NCBI RefSeq assembly: GCF_008369105.1
Contig: NZ_VINQ01000016.1
Location: 1-64,000, forward strand
From: Aquicoccus porphyridii
GTDB lineage: Bacteria > Pseudomonadota > Alphaproteobacteria > Rhodobacterales > Rhodobacteraceae
Length of the DNA stretch: 64,000 nucleotides
Reading direction: 5' to 3'
The notes below the pieces were generated by a model. It saw only the letters and a list, made by a program, of their open reading frames with translations, did no database searches and was not told where the DNA came from. A program made the position numbers and the translations under genes. Position 1 is the stretch's first letter, and each line of letters starts with the position of its first letter. Below, piece after piece: positions 43,925 to 51,678 of the stretch.

Positions 43925-45106
43925 CTAGGCGCGGTCGAGCGCGGCCATCACGTCGGCGATGAGATCGTCGGGGTCTTCAAGCCCCACCGAGAAGCGGATG
44001 AGGCCCGGCGTGATGCCAAGCGCCGCGCGCTGATCCTCGGTGAGGCGTTGATGGGTCGTCGTCGCGGGGTGGGTGGCGATGGATTTCGCATCCCCGAGGT
44101 TGTTCGAGATCACCGCGATTTCAAGCGCGTTGAGGAAGCGGAAGGCCGCCCCCTGCCCGCCCGCGAGATCGAGCGAAACCACGGTGCCGCCCTGCCCGGT
44201 CTGGGCCTTGACCAGCGCGTTTTGCGGATGGGTCGGCAGGCCCGGATAGAGCACGCGGGCGAGTTTTGGATGACCTTCGAGCGCCTCGGCCAGCTTGAGG
44301 GTGCTGGCGGCCTGCGCACGCACCCGCAGGTCGATGGTTTCCAGCCCCTTGAGCATGATCCACGCGGTGAAGGGCGACATCGCGCCGCCGGTGTGTTTCA
44401 TGTAGGGCTCGACCGTCTTGCGAATGAAATCGCGCGTGCCCAGCACCACGCCGCCCAGCGCGCGGCCCTGCCCGTCGATATGCTTGGTCGCGGAATAGAC
44501 CACCACGTCGGCGCCGAGCGAAATGGCGCGGGAAAAGACCGGGGTGGCGAAAACATTGTCGACGATGACCAGCGCGCCGTGTTCATGGGCGATGTCGGCC
44601 ACCACCCGGATGTCGATCACCTCCAAGGTGGGATTGGCGGTGGATTCAAAGAAGATCGCGGTGGTGTCGGGGCGGATGGCGGCGCGCCACTGGTCGAGAT
44701 CGGTGCCGTCGACGAAGGTCACCTCGACCCCGAAGCGGGGCAGCAGGTCTTCGAGGATGTAAAGGCAGGAACCAAAGAGCGCGCGGGCGGCGACGACGTG
44801 ATCGCCCGCGCGCAGGCAGGACATCAGCGCGGCATTGACCGCGGCCATGCCGGAGGCGGTGGCGAAGGCATCCTCGGCCCCTTCGAGCCGGGCGATCCGC
44901 TCTTCGAACATCGCCACGGTGGGGTTGCCGTAGCGGGCATAGATGAATTCGTCCGCGCCCGCTTCGACAAAGCGGGCCTCGGCGGCTTCGGCGCTGTCGT
45001 AGACGAAGCCCTGGGTGAGGAAGATCGCCTCGCTCACCTCGCCATATTGCGACCGGCGGGTGCCGCCATGCACCAGCGCGGTGCGGGTGTTCCATTTCTC
45101 GCTCAT
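43925..45106 (-). CDS. metZ: O-succinylhomoserine sulfhydrylase
   Basis: 393 aa. Cys/Met-metabolism PLP enzyme: YARYGNPTVAMFE, DNVFATPVF, the Schiff-base lysine in YSATKHIDGQGR, and the C-terminal LIRFSVGLEDPDDLIADV. It makes homocysteine from O-succinylhomoserine and sulfide. The ATG at 45106 has an AAAGGAGCG site. The leader carries a SAM-II riboswitch and a terminator hairpin (45140-45240), so expression should fall when S-adenosylmethionine is plentiful. This independently supports the methionine-pathway call. Confidence 0.95.
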   Translation of the reverse strand: MSEKWNTRTALVHGGTRRSQYGEVSEAIFLTQGFVYDSAEAAEARFVEAGADEFIYARYGNPTVAMFEERIARLEGAEDAFATASGMAAVNAALMSCLRAGDHVVAARALFGSCLYILEDLLPRFGVEVTFVDGTDLDQWRAAIRPDTTAIFFESTANPTLEVIDIRVVADIAHEHGALVIVDNVFATPVFSRAISLGADVVVYSATKHIDGQGRALGGVVLGTRDFIRKTVEPYMKHTGGAMSPFTAWIMLKGLETIDLRVRAQAASTLKLAEALEGHPKLARVLYPGLPTHPQNALVKAQTGQGGTVVSLDLAGGQGAAFRFLNALEIAVISNNLGDAKSIATHPATTTHQRLTEDQRAALGITPGLIRFSVGLEDPDDLIADVMAALDRA

Positions 45107-45139
45107 CACTCGCTCCTTTCGGGGGCTGCGCGCCCCAAG

Positions 45140-45172
45140 AAAAAACCCCCGGCCGCGGTCATGCGACGGGGG
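45140..45172 (-). terminator. Terminator hairpin in the metZ leader
   Basis: On the minus strand the stem CCCCCG...CGGGGG (45172-45167 with 45151-45146) and an inner CGC/GCG pair are followed by TTTTTT. It lies between the riboswitch and the metZ ribosome-binding site. A second hairpin GGGGC/GCCCC follows at about 45136-45122. Confidence 0.75.
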
Positions 45173-45186
45173 TAGCCCTGCGATGA

Positions 45187-45240
45187 CCTCTTTAGCGGCA
45201 TGTTTAACGTGGCCCGCAATCCGGTAACAAATCGCCACGA
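45187..45240 (-). ncRNA. SAM-II riboswitch upstream of metZ
   Basis: The minus-strand sequence starting at 45240 follows the SAM-II pattern. The P1 stem CGTGGC (45239-45234) pairs with GCCACG (45213-45208). The loop contains GATTTGTTACCGGATTGC. GCGG (45217-45214) pairs with CCGC (45198-45195) as the pseudoknot, and the ending GCTAAAGAGG is a hallmark. The class is known to bind S-adenosylmethionine and sits before met genes in alphaproteobacteria. Confidence 0.9.
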
Positions 45241-45245
45241 GGTCG

Positions 45246-45274
45246 CGTTTAATCGCAGGGCGGGCGGGCGTCAA
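45246..45274 (-). promoter_or_regulatory. Predicted metZ promoter
   Basis: TTGACG (45274-45269), 17 bp, TAAACG (45251-45246). The predicted transcription start near 45240 is exactly the first base of the SAM-II aptamer. Confidence 0.65.
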
Positions 45275-45383
45275 TTCAATTCGTGGCCGGGGGGCAACGT
45301 CATGGATTTGTAACCCATGTTTCACGCGGGTTTCATGGGGGCGGGCCATAGCACACCCACAAGATGTTGTAGGAGCAGGTCGG

Positions 45384-46334
45384 ATGCCTGTGATCCGGGT
45401 GAATTGTGACGATGCGGGGCTGGTGCTGCATCGTGAAGCGGGGTCGGCGGATGCGGCGCTGGCCCGGGCCGCGCGGGAAAGCGCGGGGCCGGTGATCGTG
45501 ATGGTGCACGGGTTCAGTTTTCGCCCCGGGTATGGGGCGCATTGCCCGCATGAGCATATCCTGTCGATGGAGGATGGCCCGAGCTGGAAGGCGAAAAGCT
45601 GGCCCCGGGGCTTGGGCTTCGGCAGCGGGATGGCGGATGAGGGGCTGGGCCTTGCCCTTGGCTGGGAGGCGCGCGGCACGATCTGGGATGCCTATCGCCG
45701 CGCCGCGATTGCTGGGCGCGCACTGGCGCGGGCGGTGCGGATCATCCGCGCCGCCACGCCGGGGCGGGAGGTGCACGCGATCGGCCACTCCCTTGGCGCG
45801 CGGGTGGTGATGCGGGCGATGGCACAGCTTGAGCCGGGCACGGTGAGGCGGGCGATCCTGCTCAACCCGGCGGAGTTTCGCGGCGCGGCCGAGGCGGCAC
45901 TGGCGCGCGGTGCCGGGCCGGGGGCCGAGGTGATCGCCGTCACCGGGCGCGAGAATGCCGGGTTCGACATGATGCTGGAACGGCTGGTCGGGCCGGTGCG
46001 GCGGGGGCGTTTGCGGCCGGGCGACCGGGTGCTGGGGCGTGCGCCGCTCGACGGGCCGGGGCAGGTGACGCTGCGGCTTGATCGCTCAGAGGTGGTGGCG
46101 CGGCTGGCGGCACTGGGTCATCCGCTGGGCGAGAAGCGGCCCGCCGTTTGTCACTGGTCGCCCTATCTGCGCCGGGGTGCGCTGCCACTTTACGCGGCGC
46201 TGATGCGGCAGCCGGAGGCCATTGCGCTCGACAAGCTGCGGGTGGCCGCGCCGAGGGCCGCGTCCGAGGTTGCGCCGGTGACGTGGCGACCGTTGCTCGC
46301 GCTCTTGCCAATGGGGCGAAATGCGCCATCATGA
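45384..46334 (+). CDS. Alpha/beta-hydrolase fold protein
   Basis: 316 aa. VIVMVHGFSFRPG carries the oxyanion-hole region and GHSLGARV the nucleophile elbow with Ser, followed by AILLNPAEF. The catalytic acid and a C-terminal His (PAVCHWSPY is a candidate) cannot be fixed by eye. It may be an esterase or lipase-like enzyme of unknown substrate. No signal peptide. It is divergent from metZ, whose promoter lies about 110 bp upstream, and the GST gene follows 21 bp later, suggesting one transcript. Confidence 0.8.
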   Translation: MPVIRVNCDDAGLVLHREAGSADAALARAARESAGPVIVMVHGFSFRPGYGAHCPHEHILSMEDGPSWKAKSWPRGLGFGSGMADEGLGLALGWEARGTIWDAYRRAAIAGRALARAVRIIRAATPGREVHAIGHSLGARVVMRAMAQLEPGTVRRAILLNPAEFRGAAEAALARGAGPGAEVIAVTGRENAGFDMMLERLVGPVRRGRLRPGDRVLGRAPLDGPGQVTLRLDRSEVVARLAALGHPLGEKRPAVCHWSPYLRRGALPLYAALMRQPEAIALDKLRVAAPRAASEVAPVTWRPLLALLPMGRNAPS

Positions 46335-46355
46335 CGCCCGCAAAGGAGGCGCGTC

Positions 46356-47063
46356 ATGACGAAACCGATCGAATTCTATTTCTGGCCCACTCCGAACGGG
46401 TGGAAAGCCTCTGTCGCGCTGGAGGAGATGGGGCTGCCTTACGAGGTGAAGCTTATCAATATCGGCAAGGGCGAGCAGTTCGCGCCGGAATTCCTTGCGA
46501 TTTCGCCCAACAACCGGATGCCGGCGATCGTCGATCCCGAGGGACCGGACGGTGCGCCCGTTTCGGTGTTCGAGAGCGGCGCGATCCTCATGTACCTCGC
46601 GCGCAAGACGGGGCGGTTCTACGGATCATCCGAGCGCGAGCGGATCGCGGTCGAGGAATGGCTGATGTGGCAGATGGGCGGCGTCGGGCCAATGGCCGGA
46701 CAGGCGCATCATTTCCTGAAATACGCGCCCGTGATGGACCCGCCGCAGGTGCTTCCTTATGCGCAGGATCGCTATCGCGGCGAGGTGGCGCGGCTTTACA
46801 AGGTGCTCGATACGCGGCTGGCGGAGAACGAATACGTGGCGGGCGATTTCTATTCGATTGCCGACATGGCGATCTGGCCCTGGGCGTCGCTTTGGGAGGG
46901 GCAGCAGCAGACGCTTGAGGACAAGCCGCATTTCGCCCGCTGGCTGGAGACGGTGGGCGCGCGCGAGGGCGTCAAGGCGGGCCGGGCGCTGCATGCCGAG
47001 CTGCGCCAGACGCCGCAGGAGAACAAGGAGAGCCACAAGGTTCTGTTTGGGCGCAAGGAGTGA
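46356..47063 (+). CDS. Glutathione S-transferase, nu-class (YfcG/YghU-like)
   Basis: 235 aa with an AAAGGAGG site. The N-terminal thioredoxin fold begins IEFYFWPTPNGWKASVALEE, where PTPNG is typical of YfcG-like enzymes. NNRMPAIVDPEG holds the cis-proline and VFESGAILMYLA binds the glutathione gamma-glutamyl group. The C-terminal helical domain includes NEYVAGDFYSIADMAIWPW. In the family these act as disulfide reductases with glutathione. Cytoplasmic, probably co-transcribed with the preceding hydrolase. Confidence 0.9.
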   Translation: MTKPIEFYFWPTPNGWKASVALEEMGLPYEVKLINIGKGEQFAPEFLAISPNNRMPAIVDPEGPDGAPVSVFESGAILMYLARKTGRFYGSSERERIAVEEWLMWQMGGVGPMAGQAHHFLKYAPVMDPPQVLPYAQDRYRGEVARLYKVLDTRLAENEYVAGDFYSIADMAIWPWASLWEGQQQTLEDKPHFARWLETVGAREGVKAGRALHAELRQTPQENKESHKVLFGRKE

Positions 47064-47090
47064 GCGCGAAGGCGGCGCGCGTGGCGACAC

Positions 47091-47438
47091 TCACGGGCCG
47101 GGGGTTTCGATCCGATCACCGCGGCTGGAGGGGGTGGAGGTGACGAGGAACACCACCTCGTGGGTACTGTCGTTGCGGGCCTGGTGAGGCTCGCCGGGGG
47201 GCACTTCGATGCCCTGCTGCGGGGCGAGCCGGTGTATCCTGCCCGCAAGCTCCATGGTCAATTCGCCGGAGAGGACGAAAAAGAACTGTCGCGCGGTTTC
47301 ATGGACATGCCGGGTTTCCGCAGTGCCCGGGGGCATCCGTTCCTGAATGATCAGAAGATCGGGACCACCGGCGAGCACCCATCCGTCACAGCCCGCGCCC
47401 CACCTGTAATGCTCTGCATTATCCGTGCTGACGATCAT
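47091..47438 (-). CDS. Single-domain cupin protein
   Basis: 115 aa, one cupin barrel. Motif 1 is HVHETARQFFFVLSGELTMEL with metal-ligand His residues, and motif 2 is PPGEPHQARNDS. The substrate is unknown; such small cupins include sugar isomerases, dioxygenases and storage proteins. It is last in the ftsY-eamA-yciB-cupin run, 18 bp from yciB, and convergent with the GST gene. Confidence 0.85.
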   Translation of the reverse strand: MIVSTDNAEHYRWGAGCDGWVLAGGPDLLIIQERMPPGTAETRHVHETARQFFFVLSGELTMELAGRIHRLAPQQGIEVPPGEPHQARNDSTHEVVFLVTSTPSSRGDRIETPGP

Positions 47439-47456
47439 CCGCCCCGCTCCTCTGCG

Positions 47457-48086
47457 TCAGGCTTGCGAATCCTCGTCGCCCTCGCCGGTGCCGTGATCGC
47501 GGAACAGGCGGCCCTGGGTCATGAAGAAAACAAAGATCGCGGCGGTGAGGCCGAAGGTCTTGAAACTGACCCAGGCGGCTTCGGACATCAGGCGCCAGAC
47601 CAGTTCGTTGGCGATGGCGAGACCGAAGAAGAACAGCATCAGCCGGCGGGTCAGGATGATCCAGCCGTCGTGGGTGAGCGGTACCATCGCGTCCATCACC
47701 ACCCGCAGGAGCGATTTCCCGCGCAGGAGGCCGAACCCGAGGATGCCACCGAAGACGAGATAGAGGATCGTCGGCTTCATCTTGATGAAGCGCGGATCGT
47801 TGAGCCAGACGGTGAGTCCGCCGAAGATCACCACGAGCACAACGGTGAACACCTGCATCCGGCTGAGATGGCCGGAGAGTTTCCACAGGATCGCGGTCGA
47901 GAGGATCATCAGCGGCACGAAACCCGCCGTCACCAGGATGAAGCCCGAATATTCGGTGCCCGCGATGGTGAAGACGCGATCCTTGAGCCAGACATAGGCG
48001 ACGAAGAAGGCCAGAACCGGGCCCAGTTCGAGCGCCATTTTCAGCATCGGGTTGATTTCCCGGGTCGGTTTGGTCGGTTCGCTCAT
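47457..48086 (-). CDS. yciB: Inner-membrane-spanning protein YciB (intracellular septation protein A family)
   Basis: 209 aa with about five to six membrane helices. Conserved family segments: LELGPVLAFFVAY, FGGLTVWLNDPRFIKMKPTI shortened here, GKSLLRVVMDA, and WVSFKTFGLTA. Linked to cell division and envelope synthesis in enterobacteria, mechanism unknown. It follows the EamA gene by 13 bp in the ftsY operon. The C-terminus is acidic (GEGDEDSQA). Confidence 0.92.
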   Translation of the reverse strand: MSEPTKPTREINPMLKMALELGPVLAFFVAYVWLKDRVFTIAGTEYSGFILVTAGFVPLMILSTAILWKLSGHLSRMQVFTVVLVVIFGGLTVWLNDPRFIKMKPTILYLVFGGILGFGLLRGKSLLRVVMDAMVPLTHDGWIILTRRLMLFFFGLAIANELVWRLMSEAAWVSFKTFGLTAAIFVFFMTQGRLFRDHGTGEGDEDSQA

Positions 48087-48099
48087 GGGTCTGGGTCTC

Positions 48100-49002
48100 C
48101 TATCCGCCCAACTCAACTATCACGGCCCCGGCGGCGATCAAGGCCATAAGGGCAATTCGTCGCGGGCCGGTGCGCTCGCCCAGCATGAGCCAGGCGATGA
48201 GCGCGGCAAAGACGGTCGAGGTTTCGCGCAGCACCGCCGCCTGCCCCACCTTGTCGAGCCGCGTGGCCAGCATGATCGAGCCGAAGCTGGCAAAGGCGAT
48301 GAGCCCGCCCATCACCCCCATGCGCAGCAGCGGCGCGAGCGGCGGCGGCGAGAGCATCGCGCGATAGCGCAGCCCGGCAATCACCGGAAAGGTCAGCCCG
48401 TCGATGAAGAAGAACCACGCAAGGAAGGTGAAAGGGTCGGCGGTGGCGCGGATGCCGTAAGCATCCCACGTGGTGTAGAGCGCCACGAAAAGCCCGGTCA
48501 TCACCGCCAGCCCCAGCGCCAGAGGCATGGTGTCACGATCGAGCGTGATGGTGCGCAGGTTGTAGAGCGCAAGCCCGTAGATCCCCGCGACCAGCGTCGC
48601 CACGCCCAGCCATTGCACCGGGTTGAACACCTCGCCAAAGAGCAGCCACGCACCGATCACGGTAAAGAGCGGGCCGGTGCCGCGCACCACCGGGTAGACG
48701 ACCGTGTAGGCGCCCTTGGAATAGGCCTGGGCCTGCAAGAGCTTGTAGATGGTGTGGATCACGTAGGCGGCGGCGAAGATCGGCCAGATATGCGGCTCGG
48801 GCCAGGGCACGACGAAAAAGGCGAAGGGTGCGGCCATGAGGCCATAAGCGCCGTCGATTGCCCCGCGCGAGAGCCACGGATCGTAACGCCCCTTTTGCAG
48901 CGCGCCAAAGATCGCGTGCAGGAGTGCCGCGCTCAATGCCAGGAAGGTGGCGAGTTGCTTGCCCGCCGCGGTGCCTTCGAGTGCGATGATCCAGTCGCTC
49001 AT
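48100..49002 (-). CDS. EamA-family (DMT) transporter
   Basis: 300 aa, about ten membrane helices in two EamA repeats. Repeat one includes FGALQKGRYDPWLSRGAIDG and VVRGTGPLFTVIGAWLLFGE. Repeat two includes VGQAAVLRETSTVFAALIAW and MLGERTGPRRIALMALI. A drug/metabolite exporter of unknown substrate. The order ftsY-eamA-yciB appears conserved in this lineage, from memory. The ATG at 49002 was chosen as the first residue of the membrane-aligned region. Confidence 0.88.
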   Translation of the reverse strand: MSDWIIALEGTAAGKQLATFLALSAALLHAIFGALQKGRYDPWLSRGAIDGAYGLMAAPFAFFVVPWPEPHIWPIFAAAYVIHTIYKLLQAQAYSKGAYTVVYPVVRGTGPLFTVIGAWLLFGEVFNPVQWLGVATLVAGIYGLALYNLRTITLDRDTMPLALGLAVMTGLFVALYTTWDAYGIRATADPFTFLAWFFFIDGLTFPVIAGLRYRAMLSPPPLAPLLRMGVMGGLIAFASFGSIMLATRLDKVGQAAVLRETSTVFAALIAWLMLGERTGPRRIALMALIAAGAVIVELGG

Positions 49003-49066
49003 GCGCGGCCCGCGCCGCGTCTTCCCCTGCACGATGAAGGGGGGATCAGGAGGTCAGGCACGGAGG

Positions 49067-50635
49067 TCATGCCGTGCGATCGAGACCGGTGAGAGCGGCA
49101 GCGAAATCCTGCGGATCGAAGGGGGCGAGATCGTCGATCTGTTCGCCTACCCCGATGGCGTGGATCGGTAGGCCGAATTTATCCGCCAGCGCGACCAGCA
49201 CGCCGCCCTTGGCGGTGCCGTCGAGCTTCGTCATCACGAGGCCGCTCACATCGGCGATCTGGCGGAACACCTCGACCTGGTTGAGCGCGTTCTGCCCGGT
49301 GGTGGCGTCGAGCACGAGAAGCGTGTTGTGCGGCGCGGTGGGGTCGACCTTGCGCAGGACGCGGACGATCTTGGCCAGTTCCTCCATCAGGTCCTTGCGG
49401 TTCTGGAGCCGCCCGGCAGTGTCGATCATCAGGAGGTCGGCGCCCTCGGCATGCGCCTTGGTGAGCGCGTCATAGGCGAGGCTCGCCGGGTCGGAGCCTT
49501 CGGGCGCGGTGAGCACCGGCACCCCGGCACGTTCGCCCCAGACCTGCAGCTGTTCGACCGCGGCGGCGCGGAACGTGTCGCCCGCGGCGATCACCACGCT
49601 TTTGCCCGCGGCCTTGAACTGCGCCGCCAGCTTGCCGATGGTGGTGGTCTTGCCCGAGCCGTTCACGCCGACCACCAGCACGACCTGCGGCGTGTCGGGA
49701 TAAAGCGGCATCGGGCGGGCGACCTCGTCCATCACGCGGGCGATCTCGGCGGCGAGCAATTGCTTGATCTCCTGCGTCGAGACGCGCGAGCCGAACCGGC
49801 CCTCGGCCATGTTGGCGGTGACGCGCAGGGCGGTATCGACGCCCATGTCCGAGGCGATGAGCAGCTCTTCGATCTGTTCGAGCATGTCATCGTCGAGCAC
49901 CCGCCTCGTGACGGTTTTCGTTTCGCGCCGCAGGAGCCGCGAGAGAAACCCGGGGCGCCGTTCGGTCGGCTCGGAGGTCACCGAGCCGGTCAGTTCATCG
50001 GGTCCGGCCTCGGGGATTTCGAGCGGCGCGGGCGTGGGCGAGGGATCGGAGGGGCGTGGCGACTCCTCGGGGCTGTCGCCGGGAAACTCCTCGGGCGAGG
50101 GTTCGGGGAGCGGGTCGGTGCCCGGGGGGATTTCCGGTGGCGACGTGTCGGGCCGCTCGCCGGGTTGGGGCTCTTCCTCGGGGGCGGGTTCTTCGGGGTC
50201 GTCCGGCGCGGGGATCGGCTCGGGTTCGGGCGTGGGGTCGGGCAGCGGGTCGGGTTCGAACTCGGGGCGCGCGGGGGGCGGCGTCGGCTCTTCGCTCGGC
50301 GGTTGTTCGGGCGGGGCGGGCCGCGGTGCAGGTTCGTCATCGGGGAGCGGTTCCGGCGCGGGCGGTGTCTCGGGCGCGGGGTCGGGGATGGGCAGGGGAT
50401 CGGGTTCGGGGGCCGGTTCGGGGTCGCTTTCGGGTTGTGGTTCGGGGTCGGGTTCCGGGTCGGGCTCGGGCGGTGTCTCGGGCGCAGGTTGCGTGTCCGG
50501 GTCCGGCGACTCGTCAGGGGTTTCGAGCTCGATCTCTTCCTCGACGCCGCCATCCTCGACGATCGCATCCAGCCCTTCCTCCAGCTTGGAGGAGGATTTG
50601 AGCAGGCGATCCTTGAGTTTTCGGAAGAACGACAT
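49067..50635 (-). CDS. ftsY: Signal recognition particle receptor FtsY with a long Pro/Glu-rich A domain
   Basis: 522 aa. The N-terminus is MSFFRKLKDRLLKSSSKLEE. Residues about 38-215 are almost only Pro, Glu, Asp and Ser (PEPDPEPDPEP-type repeats). The NG GTPase domain runs from about 225 with GVNGSGKTT (323-331), GDTFRAAA, DTAGR and TKLDGTAKGG. It receives SRP-ribosome complexes at the inner membrane. The ATG at 50635 follows GAGAGTC; the frame is open further upstream without homology. First gene of its operon. Confidence 0.96.
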   Translation of the reverse strand: MSFFRKLKDRLLKSSSKLEEGLDAIVEDGGVEEEIELETPDESPDPDTQPAPETPPEPDPEPDPEPQPESDPEPAPEPDPLPIPDPAPETPPAPEPLPDDEPAPRPAPPEQPPSEEPTPPPARPEFEPDPLPDPTPEPEPIPAPDDPEEPAPEEEPQPGERPDTSPPEIPPGTDPLPEPSPEEFPGDSPEESPRPSDPSPTPAPLEIPEAGPDELTGSVTSEPTERRPGFLSRLLRRETKTVTRRVLDDDMLEQIEELLIASDMGVDTALRVTANMAEGRFGSRVSTQEIKQLLAAEIARVMDEVARPMPLYPDTPQVVLVVGVNGSGKTTTIGKLAAQFKAAGKSVVIAAGDTFRAAAVEQLQVWGERAGVPVLTAPEGSDPASLAYDALTKAHAEGADLLMIDTAGRLQNRKDLMEELAKIVRVLRKVDPTAPHNTLLVLDATTGQNALNQVEVFRQIADVSGLVMTKLDGTAKGGVLVALADKFGLPIHAIGVGEQIDDLAPFDPQDFAAALTGLDRTA

Positions 50636-50780
50636 TGAGAGACTCCGGCTTTTCACTCCAGTTAATACGCCTTGGCCGGAAGGAAAAGGCGCCATTGCGA
50701 GGTTGAGGCGACGGCACGGGCCACGCACCGGGCAGAATCGTGCGGCCAAGCAGCGCCTTGGCGCGCGCTCAGGCAGGTGC

Positions 50781-51443
50781 TCAGGGCAGCGTGAAGCCCA
50801 GCGTGAGGGACAGTTGCGCGCCCCAATAGGTCGGCCACACGGCGAAGGGGGCAAGGCGGTGCATCGGATGACCCCGTGCCAGGACAAAGCGTTCGAGCGC
50901 CAGAACGGTATCGGACAGCACGAAGAGCAGCGCGCCCGCCAGCACGAGCGCCAGCGCCCCGGTGAGCGGCACGGTCAGCGCGGCCAGCCCCATGGCGAGG
51001 ATCACCGGCATATAGAGCAGCACCGGCAGGCGCAGCGCCCCGGCGCGGTGCCACAAGAGCCAGCCCATTACCCCGCAGAGCAGCACCAGTGCCGACGCCA
51101 GCGTATAGGCGACGGGCAGCGACAGCGTATCGGGGGCCCCGCCCGGATGCCCGCCCGAATGATCGAGGAACAAGAGCACATAGGCGACATGGCCCAGGGC
51201 AAAGGCGGCAACCCCGGCGATGAACGGGCCCTCGCCCTCGCGCGAGAGCAGGAAATCGCCGAGCGCAGAGGCCAGAAGCGCCGCCAGCAACAGGACCGGC
51301 CCGCCCGCGAGCCACGCGGCGAGCGCGAGACCGAGGACCGAGCCGGTCTTCACCGCCGATTTCATCCAGCCCGGCCCGGCACGGCAATAGCGCAGCCAGT
51401 AGAGCGCGGCGAGCAGGGCAGCGATGAGGATCGGGGTGGTCAT
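50781..51443 (-). CDS. YhhN/lysoplasmalogenase-family membrane protein
   Basis: 220 aa with about eight membrane helices. Family hallmarks are SALGDFLLS with its Gly-Asp, FALGHVAYVLLF, and FVLSDTVLALERF near the C-terminus, which carry the conserved acidic residues of the TMEM86-like fold. Eukaryotic relatives cleave lysoplasmalogen; bacterial substrates are unproven. The start was set at MTTPILIAALLA (51443). Divergent from the AlkB-like gene, with about 235 bp between the starts. Confidence 0.85.
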   Translation of the reverse strand: MTTPILIAALLAALYWLRYCRAGPGWMKSAVKTGSVLGLALAAWLAGGPVLLLAALLASALGDFLLSREGEGPFIAGVAAFALGHVAYVLLFLDHSGGHPGGAPDTLSLPVAYTLASALVLLCGVMGWLLWHRAGALRLPVLLYMPVILAMGLAALTVPLTGALALVLAGALLFVLSDTVLALERFVLARGHPMHRLAPFAVWPTYWGAQLSLTLGFTLP

Positions 51444-51678
51444 GGGCACGGCTCCGGCGCGGTTTCGCGGAAGGTTAGCCGAGGCTGGCGCCCCGGTCGA
51501 GTGATCTGCGCTATCCACGGGATCGCCCGCGGTGCGACGATCGGGCGGGCGGGCGTGTGAAGGGCGCGATTGCACCCGCATGCGGGGGGTTCTATCCTCT
51601 GGCTGTCGCATGTCGCACCGGAACGAATGCAAGCTCACCCGCCCCGGATGCGCGGTGCATGATGGAGAGGACCCCCCG

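Noticed and set aside
49764-51560. A Gly/Ser-rich plus-strand frame over ftsY that looks like a repetitive surface protein
   Set aside because: The repeats are the complement of the FtsY Pro/Glu tract. FtsY GTPase motifs prove the minus strand is coding.
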